Source: Candidatus Sabulitectum sp.
GTDB lineage: Bacteria; Fermentibacterota; Fermentibacteria; Fermentibacterales; JCC-6
Assembly (NCBI GenBank): GCA_023139045.1
Contig: JAGLOJ010000038.1
Span: 1 to 64,000, forward strand
DNA length: 64,000 nt
Direction: 5' to 3'
Positions within the stretch are counted from its first letter, which is position 1, and every line of letters starts with the position of its first letter. The position numbers and the translations under genes were made by a program. This document shows, in pieces, positions 34,416 through 42,058 of the stretch. The notes under the pieces were generated by a model that did no database searches, was not told the origin of the DNA, and saw nothing but the letters and a program-made list of their open reading frames with translations.

Positions 34416-35408
34416 ATGAACATCTGGGAAAAAATGCTGAATGTTGACAGACGGTGGATATTCCTTCTCATAGGAATTGCTTGTGTTGTTCCTTTTTTTA
34501 ATCCCCTTGGTCTGCCCATTCTGCCTTCGGCCGAAGTGATGGGCATATATGATCACATTGAAGGGCTGGGACCGGACAATGCAATCATAGTTTCTTTTGA
34601 TTTCGAACCAGGTACGGCAGCAGAAAATCAACCCATGAGTGTGGCAGCACTTCGTCATGCCTTTGCCAGGAACATTCCTGTGTACGTTACATCGTACTGG
34701 CCGCTGGGTCAGGCCATGGCCGCCATGGCCATCAGTGAACTTACTGATGAGAGTTTAGAGGATTACTTCAAGTATGTAGAATGGGAAGACTGGGCATCAA
34801 TCCGTGATCAGGGAATTGTCGACAGAGCTGGAATAGAGGAAGCATGGACCGCAGAAGGCAATACTCTTCCGGAGAATGCCCGTGGATGGGTTTTTGAGGG
34901 CAGGGATATTGCTTTCCTGGGGTATCTTCCTTACTTCCATCTGGTAATTCTGGGCATGACCAGTTCCATTGCATCACAGTTCCCAACTGATGTCAGTGGC
35001 ACACCACTTGAAGAAATGCCGATTTATCAGGATCATAAGAGCCTTAGAGATATAGATCTGGCAGTAACCAGTGCAGGTGGTAGTGCCTGTGTGTCATGGA
35101 TAACCTATGGCCGTGAGAAGATCGGCCTCCCAATCGCTTTTGGTGTAACAGCAGTTATGGCAACTGATTACTATATTTTCATACAGTCCGGACAGATCGT
35201 TGGCCAGATGGGTGGCCTCCGAGGCGCAGCCGAGTACGAAGTTCTTTTGAAGGAGAACGGATACAACAAGGGTTATGGTAAAGCATTCATTGGAATGGAT
35301 GTTCAGAACATAGCGCATCTTCTGATCATTTTCCTTGTTGTTCTTGGGAATATTGCTTTCTTCGCCGGAGGTTTCCACAAAAAGACTAAACTGAAAGGAA
35401 GGAGGTAG
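34416..35408 (+). CDS. Membrane protein of the four-gene cassette (C), distantly like A
   Basis: This 330-residue protein has an N-terminal membrane helix (WIFLLIGIACVVPFFNPLG), a soluble alpha/beta domain and a C-terminal helix (LIIFLVVLGNIAFFAGGF) with a basic tail. Segments ALRHAFARNIPVYVTSYWPLG and FGVTAVMATDYYIFIQSGQI with GGLRGAAEYE recall, in order, pieces of protein A (AIGRATEMGKPILYVPGLG and FITTCDYTLIG with AASAYLG). I infer a shared fold. ATG 34416 is preferred to GTG 34410, because the G-run at 34404-34410 is the ribosome-binding site. It lies 12 bases after B. Confidence 0.7.
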   Translation: MNIWEKMLNVDRRWIFLLIGIACVVPFFNPLGLPILPSAEVMGIYDHIEGLGPDNAIIVSFDFEPGTAAENQPMSVAALRHAFARNIPVYVTSYWPLGQAMAAMAISELTDESLEDYFKYVEWEDWASIRDQGIVDRAGIEEAWTAEGNTLPENARGWVFEGRDIAFLGYLPYFHLVILGMTSSIASQFPTDVSGTPLEEMPIYQDHKSLRDIDLAVTSAGGSACVSWITYGREKIGLPIAFGVTAVMATDYYIFIQSGQIVGQMGGLRGAAEYEVLLKENGYNKGYGKAFIGMDVQNIAHLLIIFLVVLGNIAFFAGGFHKKTKLKGRR

Positions 35409-35411
35409 ATC

Positions 35412-36047
35412 ATGACTGAGACCATTGGACTTTGGGTAGCGGCTCTTTTTACCATAGGTATCTACTCTTTCCTGTATAAGGAGAATCCTCTCTACCGACT
35501 GGCAGAGCATCTGGTTATTGGAGTATCTCTTGGGTACAACATTGCCATTACCTATACAAATGTTATTCAACCCAAGCTTCTTGACCCGATTTCTAGCGGA
35601 GAGCAGGGAGCATGGCTGCTTTTGGTACCAGCCATTCTTGGCCTCCTTTATATCACCAGATTCTTCCCCGGTGTGGGCTGGCTTTCCAGGTATCCCATGG
35701 CATTCCTCATGGGAGCTGGCATGGGTGTGGGTTTCCCGCTGTCCATGAAAGCTCAGGTCTTAAGACAGCTGGAAGCATCACTTATTCCACTGTACGAGAC
35801 AGGAATGGCCTGGGACGTGGTGATCGGTAATGTTGTAATGGTTCTGGGAACACTGGCGGCGCTTATCTACTTCTTCTTCAGCAAGCCCCACAAAGGGCTG
35901 TTCTTCGGAACAGGATCAAAGATAGGTATCTGGGTTATCATGATCGGTTTCGGAGCCACCTTCGGCTTCACCGTCATGGGTCGTATCAGCCTTCTGATCG
36001 GTCGTATCCAGTTCCTTCTGGGAGACTGGCTGCACATAATAGAGTAG
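35412..36047 (+). CDS. Polytopic membrane protein of the four-gene cassette (D)
   Basis: The 211-residue protein has about six to seven hydrophobic helices (TIGLWVAALFTIGIYSFLY at the start, IWVIMIGFGATFGFTVMG near the end). A short Arg-Tyr loop after LYITRFFPGVGWLS is shared in style with protein B. AAGGAGG lies upstream of ATG 35412, four bases after C. A strong hairpin follows the stop, so the cassette ends here. Family not recognised. Confidence 0.7.
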   Translation: MTETIGLWVAALFTIGIYSFLYKENPLYRLAEHLVIGVSLGYNIAITYTNVIQPKLLDPISSGEQGAWLLLVPAILGLLYITRFFPGVGWLSRYPMAFLMGAGMGVGFPLSMKAQVLRQLEASLIPLYETGMAWDVVIGNVVMVLGTLAALIYFFFSKPHKGLFFGTGSKIGIWVIMIGFGATFGFTVMGRISLLIGRIQFLLGDWLHIIE

Positions 36048-36067
36048 CCTGATCCATCGCAGATAAG

Positions 36068-36097
36068 CGAAGCCCCCGGCATCTGTCGGGGGCTTCG
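36068..36097 (+). terminator. Terminator after the four-gene cassette
   Basis: CGAAGCCCCCG (36068-36078) and CGGGGGCTTCG (36087-36097) form an 11-pair stem with an eight-base loop, 20 bases after the stop codon. The following sequence is not a clean U-run, but the stem is very stable. Confidence 0.65.
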
Positions 36098-36187
36098 TCG
36101 TGCATTGACCTGTCCCGAATTCAGTCTGGAACCCGCGAGAGATGCGGTACAGCAGAGGGTGAGGTTCTCCTGAAGGATTCCCTAACG

Positions 36188-36337
36188 ATGGCAACATTCT
36201 TCACTTTATGGTTTTGGTTGATCCTTGGCTGGAAATGGGGGCTTGCAGGTGGACTGTTTACCGTATGAGACCTTGCAGTTTTTACGCTGTTGATTATCTC
36301 TTTTTCGGTTCTTTTTCCAGAGATCCTTTCTTCCTGA
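36188..36337 (+). pseudogene. Possible decayed small membrane protein
   Basis: ATG 36188 opens MATFFTLWFWLILGWKWGLA to a TGA at 36266-36268. The same frame continues with a second hydrophobic stretch (DLAVFTLLIISFSVLFPEIL) to a TGA at 36335. Two hydrophobic halves around one stop suggest a broken two-helix protein. No homologue is recognised and the ribosome-binding site is poor. The rest of 36098-36643 (546 bases) holds nothing I can support as a gene. Confidence 0.25.
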
Positions 36338-36474
36338 TCTTTGCTTCTCCAGGGTTTTTATATCTCTATCCGGGGGGGGCGAAGGAGGAATAATTAGTTA
36401 TTTTCTCTACCTTGAAAACAGTTAGTGACTCAGCTTTTGCCTGAAAAAATAGTCTTGTGTGCTTGTGAAATCCG

Positions 36475-36503
36475 TTGACAACCCAGGTTTCTATGTGCAT
36501 ATC
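36475..36503 (+). promoter_or_regulatory. Weak candidate promoter upstream of mntA
   Basis: A consensus TTGACA at 36475-36480 is followed after 17 bases by CATATC at 36498-36503. The -10 is poor. It lies about 140 bases before the mntA start. Confidence 0.3.
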
Positions 36504-36643
36504 ATTGCAAAGAAGCAGTCGGATGATTGTTGTAGTGTCTGTAAGCAACTATTATCGTGGGGTATGGATCGCTCTACATGTATAGCAATGGCTGTTGAAT
36601 TGTCAGATACTGGATGGTTGGATACAGGAGAGGGTATTGTACA

Positions 36644-36940
36644 ATGGACAAGGATAGGGTTATTGAAATTCTTCGGATGAATCAGCTGCTTTTGCGTCAG
36701 TTTCACGTAAGCTCTCTTTCCATTTTTGGCTCAATTGCCAGAGGAGACGCTGGGCAGAAGAGCGATATCGACATTCTGGTGGAATTTGAACCTGGTGCTA
36801 CTATTGGATTCTTTGCGTTTTCACGACTACAGAAATCACTTTCTGAACTTTTTGGTAGACCAGTTGATCTCGTAACAGCGGATGCATTGCACATGGCATT
36901 AAAGCAAAATATTCTGAAGGAAGCAATTCATGTCGTCTAG
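36644..36940 (+). CDS. mntA: MntA-type nucleotidyltransferase antitoxin
   Basis: A 98-residue minimal nucleotidyltransferase with the signature FGSIARGDAGQKSDIDILVEF (G-S-x-A-R-G-D...S-D-I-D). In characterised MntA/HepT systems this enzyme transfers AMP to a Tyr of the HepT toxin and neutralises it. GGAGAGGG precedes ATG 36644; a longer frame to 36614 adds ten residues without support. It overlaps hepT by 11 bases. Confidence 0.9.
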   Translation: MDKDRVIEILRMNQLLLRQFHVSSLSIFGSIARGDAGQKSDIDILVEFEPGATIGFFAFSRLQKSLSELFGRPVDLVTADALHMALKQNILKEAIHVV

Positions 36941-37283
36941 AAGCTGGATTTTTAGGGTTCAGGATATTCTGGATGCTATTGAAGTAGCAACAGAGTATAT
37001 CCAAGGTATGATGATTGATGATTTTGCAGGTGATCAGCGTACTATTGATGCAGTTGTACGTCGCCTCACTATCATAGGAGAAGCTTCTTCTCATATTCCA
37101 GAATTCTTGCTTCAGGAGAACCCTGATATACCTTGGATTGAGATGAGGGCACTACGCAATTTTGTGGTTCATGAGTATTTCGGAGTAAGCGTAAATATCA
37201 TTTGGAATACTGTCCAGATTGATCTTCCAACCGTTGTAGAGCCCCTGAAGAAACTTCTTGAGAAGTTCTCAGAAACCTCATAA
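36930..37283 (+). CDS. hepT: HepT-type (DUF86) RNase toxin
   Basis: A 117-residue HEPN-family protein. The catalytic R-x4-H-x-Y motif is intact in RALRNFVVHEYFG, and its Tyr is the residue modified by MntA in studied systems. The N-terminal helix pair (SSRSWIFRVQDILDAIEVATEYI) fits DUF86. Intact motifs in both genes suggest a working toxin-antitoxin pair. Confidence 0.9.
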   Translation: MSSRSWIFRVQDILDAIEVATEYIQGMMIDDFAGDQRTIDAVVRRLTIIGEASSHIPEFLLQENPDIPWIEMRALRNFVVHEYFGVSVNIIWNTVQIDLPTVVEPLKKLLEKFSETS

Positions 37284-37381
37284 CAGATAATTTCAGACTA
37301 CTTTAGAAAATAATGTACGCGATGATAGTCACCTTTGAATTTAACCGAATAATGTAGTTGTGATATGTATCAACAGGTTTC

Positions 37382-37404
37382 AGTCAGAACGGACCGTTCT
37401 GACT
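37382..37404. repeat. 23-bp palindrome, likely terminator of the small lipoprotein gene
   Basis: AGTCAGAACGG, a single central base, then CCGTTCTGACT: a perfect palindrome with 11-bp arms. It lies 14 bases past the stop of the minus-strand gene at 37418-37510 and 99 bases past hepT, so it may end both transcripts or be an operator. No U-run on either side. Confidence 0.5.
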
Positions 37405-37417
37405 CATTGCAGGCTCC

Positions 37418-37510
37418 TCAACCGGGGTTGCTTTCAGGCATCTCGCAGGATGAGTTTAGAAGTAACACAGACGATACAAACAGAATCATAATCCATTTTG
37501 TTGTTTTCAT
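37418..37510 (-). CDS. Small lipoprotein, 30 residues
   Basis: On the minus strand AAGGAG lies four bases before ATG 37510. The product starts MKTTKWIMILFVSSVLLL and continues NSSCEMPESNPG: a lysine-led signal peptide, a Cys at position 22 in a lipobox-like context (NSSC; the -3 Asn is not ideal), then a short polar tail. It resembles entericidin-sized lipoproteins in size only. It sits between HepT and the DUF4160 pair in an otherwise empty 346-base gap. Confidence 0.55.
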   Translation of the reverse strand: MKTTKWIMILFVSSVLLLNSSCEMPESNPG

Positions 37511-37629
37511 TTTTCTCCTTATCCATCAGACTATACTTGATTTTGATATTTGTTCCAGTGGAGAGTTGCACCTGCCATGGGAATAAACAATAATAATGTA
37601 AATGGAGGTAGTGTATTGGAAGATATGTT

Positions 37630-37899
37630 ATGCCTGTAATATCAATGTTCTACGGAATAATTGTTCACATGTATTTTGCTGATAATCGCAGACATCGGAA
37701 ACCGCACATTCATGTTTCGTACCAGGACAAGGAAGCTGTTATCGCATTGCCGGATGGAGATCTTCTTGCAGGTTCTTTACCTTCGAACAAAATGAAGCTT
37801 CTTCAGGCATGGATTGAAATCCACAGAGATGAGTTGATTGCCGACTGGGAATTGGCCGTCAGTGGGCAGCAGCCATACAAAATAGAACCACTGAGGTGA
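37630..37899 (+). CDS. DUF4160 protein
   Basis: An 89-residue protein with the family core FYGIIVHMYFADNRRHRKPHIHVSYQDKEAVIAL (read in two parts) and the C-terminal LLQAWIEIHRDELIADWELA. DUF4160 proteins are small, carry a conserved HxxPHIHV-type motif and are typically paired with a DUF2442 gene, as here. The pair is suspected to be toxin-antitoxin-like, but to my knowledge unproven. A second, broken DUF4160 gene is at the right end of the window. Confidence 0.85.
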   Translation: MPVISMFYGIIVHMYFADNRRHRKPHIHVSYQDKEAVIALPDGDLLAGSLPSNKMKLLQAWIEIHRDELIADWELAVSGQQPYKIEPLR

Positions 37900-37903
37900 T
37901 ATT

Positions 37904-38149
37904 GTGAATCCAAGAGTTGAAAGCGTCACTGCTAAAGAGAACTATCGGCTTGTTATCGTGTTTACAAATGGTGAAAAAGCTGTTTTTGATTGCTCGTACC
38001 TTCTTGATTGTGGCGTTTTTAAAGAATTCAAGGATATTAATTATTTTAAGCAGGCGAGAGTTGAATACGGAACAGTGACATGGCCACACGAGCAGGATAT
38101 ATGCCCCGATACTCTTTATGAAGATTCCACAAGGGAAGCTCAATACTGA
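37904..38149 (+). CDS. DUF2442 protein, partner of DUF4160
   Basis: An 81-residue protein with the DUF2442 pattern: VESVTAKENYRLVIVFTNGE, KAVFDCSYLL, FKEFKDINYFKQARVEYGTV and the closing TWPHEQDICPDTLYE. GAGGTGAT precedes the GTG start at 37904, four bases after the DUF4160 stop, so the two are cotranslated. Confidence 0.87.
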   Translation: MNPRVESVTAKENYRLVIVFTNGEKAVFDCSYLLDCGVFKEFKDINYFKQARVEYGTVTWPHEQDICPDTLYEDSTREAQY

Positions 38150-38150
38150 A

Positions 38151-38603
38151 ATGAGACTTAGCTTCAGAAGTCGTTCTCAATCAGTTTTCCTTCTCGCTCT
38201 TTTCTGGTCTGCATGTGGCGGGAACTATCACCAGGACTATTTTGAAAGAGCTGCCTGCATCAAACTTCCCGCAGGTATCTCTGATGTCGAACATTTTACA
38301 GGATCCGATATTGCTTTCACTTCCCACTACACAATTCCAGCGGATTCCCTTGAGGTAATTGTTGCACGGCTTGATCTTCTGCCCGTGCTTCCTGACGACT
38401 GGCAGCCGATTCTCTTCACAGAGAAGCTGTCAGCTCCCTGGAATGACATACCCGAAGACGGATTAATATTGTATTGTACAGGAACTAACAACTGGAACAG
38501 TTGGGACATCCTGCTGCATACTGAATCAGCCGGTTTGTGGGTAACTGTGTATTACACCGATGCACCAGGGGGGCCGGTACCGGGACTCGTTGACAGGAAT
38601 TGA
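38151..38603 (+). CDS. Lipoprotein ahead of the ABC-MutS pair
   Basis: A 150-residue protein with an Arg-rich n-region, a hydrophobic core and lipobox WSAC-G near residue 20. The mature part is beta-rich and acidic with Trp-rich turns (NNWNSWDILLHTES) and no recognised domain. I start at ATG 38151, one base after the DUF2442 stop; an ATG at 38118 would lie inside that gene. The ABC exporter gene follows after 47 bases, and a joint role is possible. Confidence 0.65.
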   Translation: MRLSFRSRSQSVFLLALFWSACGGNYHQDYFERAACIKLPAGISDVEHFTGSDIAFTSHYTIPADSLEVIVARLDLLPVLPDDWQPILFTEKLSAPWNDIPEDGLILYCTGTNNWNSWDILLHTESAGLWVTVYYTDAPGGPVPGLVDRN

Positions 38604-38650
38604 TCTGAATCTGAATCCGATCTATATTTTCCCCAGGAATGGAAGGGCTG

Positions 38651-40417
38651 ATGACGCATATTTCTGAAAGAACAGAGAAATTCAGAGTATTGGTCGGCAA
38701 ATACAATACTGCCTTCGGGGCTTATTACTGCAGATACAGGAAGCAGTTGATAATTGCTTCTCTGCTGCTGCTGCTGAATGCATTTCTGATCATGCCGGCC
38801 CCGATGATTATTCGAAGAATAGTGGATATTGCTATTCCCAACGCAGACAGCAGCATGCTTCTGAAGCTGGCTCTTCTTTGTGTTTCAATCTACGTAACTA
38901 TGGGAGTTACCGGTTATGTCGCCGGTATCATGTTCTATAATCTGAATTCTCAGATAATGATTGACTTGAGGTTAAGGTTGCTGAAAAAGTACGCGTATTC
39001 CCAATTTGAAATATTCAATCAGCACAGTGCAGATTACATGCTGTCTCGAATCAGCCAGGATCCAGGTTACATAAATACTCTGTTCGGTGATCAGCTTGTT
39101 ATTCTGCTGAGGGATGTACTGATTTTCATGGCAAGTATTACAGGAATGTTTCTTGTCAGCATAAGGCTTGCTGTTGCTGCGGCTGTTCTGTTTCCTCTTC
39201 TTGCTGTGCTGACAGTCAGGTACAGTTCCAGGATGAAACAGATATTTACAGAATTCCTTGAGAACAGAGCTCTTGAAATTTCAACTTTGCAGGAATCATT
39301 GAGATTCCTGGGATTTCTTAAGAGGTCAAACCGGGAAAGTGCAGCAGCAAAGCGCTATTTCAGATCTGCAATTCCTGCACTCAGGAATCATATTGAGTAT
39401 GGAAAGCATGACCAGGCGCACAAGGCTCTCACAGCGTTTTTCGCATCGATTATCCCACTTCTCACTTTTGTTTATGGCGGTGTTCTCGTCATAAATGGAA
39501 GCCTTACTATCGGTGCACTGGTTGCCTTTAACGCATACATAGTTTTCCTGTACACTGCAGTTAACTCGCTACTGAACACCAATATTACAATGCAGGTTGC
39601 AACATCTGCTCTGGACAGAGTGATAGATGTGCTGAAGTTTGAAAGCGAATCTGTTGACGGTAGTTTCTGTCCGGAGAAAATTGAAATTCGTTTTGAAAAT
39701 GTGCATTTCCGGTACAGTGATGAAACACAGGTATTTCACAATCTGAATATCTCATTCGAGAAGGATAATTTAATTGGCCTGGTTGGAGAATCCGGAGCTG
39801 GAAAGACCACGCTGTTCGATATCATACTGGGAGTTTATAAAATTCAGGAAGGCAAGTATCTGGTGAATGGAGAGGAAGTTGACAGCAGCCGGATATCTGC
39901 CCTGAGAAGCTCAATTGCCCTTGTGGAACAGGAACCTTTGTTGCTGAAGTCATCAATCAGGGAGAACATCATGTTGTTGAATCCCGGTGCCACATTTGAA
40001 GAGGTCGTCTGCGCTGCAAGGGAAATGAACCTGCATGAGCTGATAATGAGTCAGCAGAATCAATATGAAACAATAGTTGACAAGGCCAGTTTCGACTTTT
40101 CTGTGGGGCAGAAGCAGAGGCTTGCCATTGGCAGAGCAATACTTCGGAAACCAAAAATACTGCTGCTTGACGAGATCACATCAAGCCAGGACACGGGTCA
40201 TGAGAGTATGATAGTAGAGCATGTTAAAAAGCTGTCAGAATCTATGAAAGTAATTGTGATAGCCCACAGGCTGTCAACAATGAAGTATTGTGACAGAATC
40301 CATGTAATTGCAGACGGGTGTGTTGCAGAGAGTGGCACACACAGTTCACTGATGGCAATGCCTGATAAATACTATAAATTTGTAAAAGCAAATACTGAAT
40401 CAGATCTGGAGGGCTGA
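38651..40417 (+). CDS. ABC exporter half-transporter (membrane domain plus ATPase)
   Basis: The 588-residue type IV exporter has six hydrophobic helices over the first 310 residues. The ATPase follows: Walker A LVGESGAGKTTLF, Q-loop VEQEP, signature FSVGQKQRLAIGRA (the usual LSGGQ is FSVGQ), Walker B ILLLDEITSSQD and the H-loop IAHRLS. It probably works as a homodimer exporting a lipid, peptide or drug. The start at ATG 38651 has GGAAGGG upstream; ATG 38639 lacks spacing. The stop overlaps the next start (TGATGG). Confidence 0.88.
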   Translation: MTHISERTEKFRVLVGKYNTAFGAYYCRYRKQLIIASLLLLLNAFLIMPAPMIIRRIVDIAIPNADSSMLLKLALLCVSIYVTMGVTGYVAGIMFYNLNSQIMIDLRLRLLKKYAYSQFEIFNQHSADYMLSRISQDPGYINTLFGDQLVILLRDVLIFMASITGMFLVSIRLAVAAAVLFPLLAVLTVRYSSRMKQIFTEFLENRALEISTLQESLRFLGFLKRSNRESAAAKRYFRSAIPALRNHIEYGKHDQAHKALTAFFASIIPLLTFVYGGVLVINGSLTIGALVAFNAYIVFLYTAVNSLLNTNITMQVATSALDRVIDVLKFESESVDGSFCPEKIEIRFENVHFRYSDETQVFHNLNISFEKDNLIGLVGESGAGKTTLFDIILGVYKIQEGKYLVNGEEVDSSRISALRSSIALVEQEPLLLKSSIRENIMLLNPGATFEEVVCAAREMNLHELIMSQQNQYETIVDKASFDFSVGQKQRLAIGRAILRKPKILLLDEITSSQDTGHESMIVEHVKKLSESMKVIVIAHRLSTMKYCDRIHVIADGCVAESGTHSSLMAMPDKYYKFVKANTESDLEG

Positions 40418-41994
40418 TGGGGAAGATTGATTATCCTGCACTTATTCAAAGAATCTGGCGAGGCGGGGAAGCCTTTAAGTTGAATGCGGAAGATACAGTC
40501 CGGTATCACTCCGCAAAGGGTGAGAATACATGTGAGCCTGTTCCTGATTCAACCTGGAGCGATCTTGACATGGATGATGTGTTTCACCGGCTTAACAGAA
40601 CCTGCAGTGTGGTAGGTGCTCAGTACCTATATCACGAAATGCACCGATACAGGAAGGATCTGGAATTTCCGCGGAAGCGGTTTCTCGACTACCGGAATTT
40701 TCAGGAGAATCAGGCTTCTTCACAAGTGTTTGCAAAGATTCTTCTGCGACTTCGGGATAAAAAAGCTGCTTACATTTCCGGTGTTCTTTTCGGCCCACTT
40801 CCGTCAAAACCAGCCTACTTTCCGCTCCTCATTCTTATGTCTCTGCTGTTTTTAGTCAGCATTGCCGGTTTGATTTTCGTCAGCAAGGAATTTATTCTGG
40901 GAGTTCTTGCAGTCGGGTTCCTGAATACGCTGATTCACCACATATTGTCATTCCGTATCTATGTTCCCGATATGGGCAGTCTTGGAAGAATGCTTGGCGT
41001 AGCGGCTTCACTGGCCGATACAGGTGAAACCAGCTTCAGAGAGATTGAAGTACTTAAAACACACAGGAAATTCATAAAGCATCTTCAGAAAAAATTCAGT
41101 TGGATTCTCATCGACCTGACCCGCCTGAATGAACTGAGTGCATCCTTTATTTCATACATGAATCATCTGCTTCTTGTGAACCTGATCGTGTTTTTCTCTG
41201 CGGCTAAGTTTGTGGAGAAGCATAAGAGTGATCTCATAGAGATATTTGAGGCTATTGGTTCTCTGGATGCATCCATGGCGGTTACCGGGTACCTTGCTTC
41301 CGAATCATGCTGTTGTCCGGAGCTGGTGGATGAGAATCGTATTGAAGTTACTTCTCTTTACCACCCTGTTCTTGAAAACCCCGTTGCCAATTCTTTCAGC
41401 CTGACTGATCACTCGTGTCTGATAACAGGTTCCAACATGGCCGGAAAGACCACTTTTATAAAGACGATCGGTGTGAACCTGCTTCTTGCAAGAACACTGG
41501 GTTTCTGCCATGGCGAAAGTGTTGTTTTTCCAGCGGCATCAGTGTTGAGCACCATCCGCAGAAGAGATGATCTTCAACACGGCAAGAGCTATTACTACGT
41601 TGAGATAGAGACCATACTGGAATTTATCAAAGCATCGGACAGTGGGGAGAGGTATCTCTTTCTCATTGATGAGATATTCAGAGGGACCAACACCATAGAG
41701 AGACTGGCTGCATCTTCTTCAGTTCTCAAGTATCTCGGAAGGCATGGAATGGTTCTTGTTACCACCCATGATATTGAGCTTGAGCATATGCTGAATGAAA
41801 AGTATAGAATGTACCATTTTCAGGAGCAGATAGAAGATGATCGTCATTATTTTGATTACAGAATAAAGCCCGGCCCGTGCAGGTCCCGAAATGCAATCCG
41901 TCTGCTGGAGATTACCGGATATCCCGCAGAGATAACCTCTGAAGCACATTCGATCTCGGGCAGGCTATCAGGAGAAAACACCGACAGTTATTGA
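40417..41994 (+). CDS. Membrane-anchored MutS-like ATPase
   Basis: This is a 525-residue protein. The C-terminal third is a MutS domain-V ATPase: Walker A GSNMAGKTTFIKT, RRRDDLQHGKSYYYVE, Walker B LFLIDEIFRGTN and the TTHD motif. The mismatch-binding N-terminal domains of MutS are absent. Instead there are two hydrophobic helices around residues 130-170 (FPLLILMSLLFLVSIAGLIF and ILGVLAVGFLNTLIHHIL) and a helical lever region. Such membrane MutS paralogues are known in Bacteroidetes and relatives with unknown function. It is translationally coupled to the ABC exporter. Confidence 0.82.
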   Translation: MGKIDYPALIQRIWRGGEAFKLNAEDTVRYHSAKGENTCEPVPDSTWSDLDMDDVFHRLNRTCSVVGAQYLYHEMHRYRKDLEFPRKRFLDYRNFQENQASSQVFAKILLRLRDKKAAYISGVLFGPLPSKPAYFPLLILMSLLFLVSIAGLIFVSKEFILGVLAVGFLNTLIHHILSFRIYVPDMGSLGRMLGVAASLADTGETSFREIEVLKTHRKFIKHLQKKFSWILIDLTRLNELSASFISYMNHLLLVNLIVFFSAAKFVEKHKSDLIEIFEAIGSLDASMAVTGYLASESCCCPELVDENRIEVTSLYHPVLENPVANSFSLTDHSCLITGSNMAGKTTFIKTIGVNLLLARTLGFCHGESVVFPAASVLSTIRRRDDLQHGKSYYYVEIETILEFIKASDSGERYLFLIDEIFRGTNTIERLAASSSVLKYLGRHGMVLVTTHDIELEHMLNEKYRMYHFQEQIEDDRHYFDYRIKPGPCRSRNAIRLLEITGYPAEITSEAHSISGRLSGENTDSY

Positions 41995-42023
41995 GTAGTG
42001 GCTGAATGCAATCTCATTCACTA

Positions 42024-42052
42024 TTGACAATGCAGTACTATGGCAGTACTAT
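42024..42052 (+). promoter_or_regulatory. Strong promoter of hicAB
   Basis: TTGACA at 42024-42029 matches consensus exactly; after 17 bases TACTAT follows at 42047-42052 (five of six). The predicted start of transcription falls at 42058-42060, on the hicA ATG itself (42059), which implies a leaderless message. Confidence 0.75.
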
Positions 42053-42053
42053 G
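42032..42053. repeat. Tandem 11-bp operator-like repeats in the hicAB promoter
   Basis: GCAGTACTATG occurs twice back to back (42032-42042 and 42043-42053), each copy holding the palindrome AGTACT. They fill the -35/-10 spacer and the -10 element. HicB antitoxins repress their own promoter, so this is the likely operator. Confidence 0.65.
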
Positions 42054-42058
42054 CGATT

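Noticed and set aside
36188-36337. Second selenoprotein gene reading through TGA at 36266
   Set aside because: The stop interrupts a plain hydrophobic sequence with no redox context, and I see no SECIS-like hairpin after it; decay is the simpler reading.
36459-36680. 73-codon frame upstream of mntA
   Set aside because: It overlaps mntA in another frame, lacks a ribosome-binding site and shows no family resemblance.
37365-37586. 73-codon plus-strand frame between hepT and the DUF4160 gene
   Set aside because: It is antisense to the better supported small lipoprotein gene and has low-complexity, non-conserved content.
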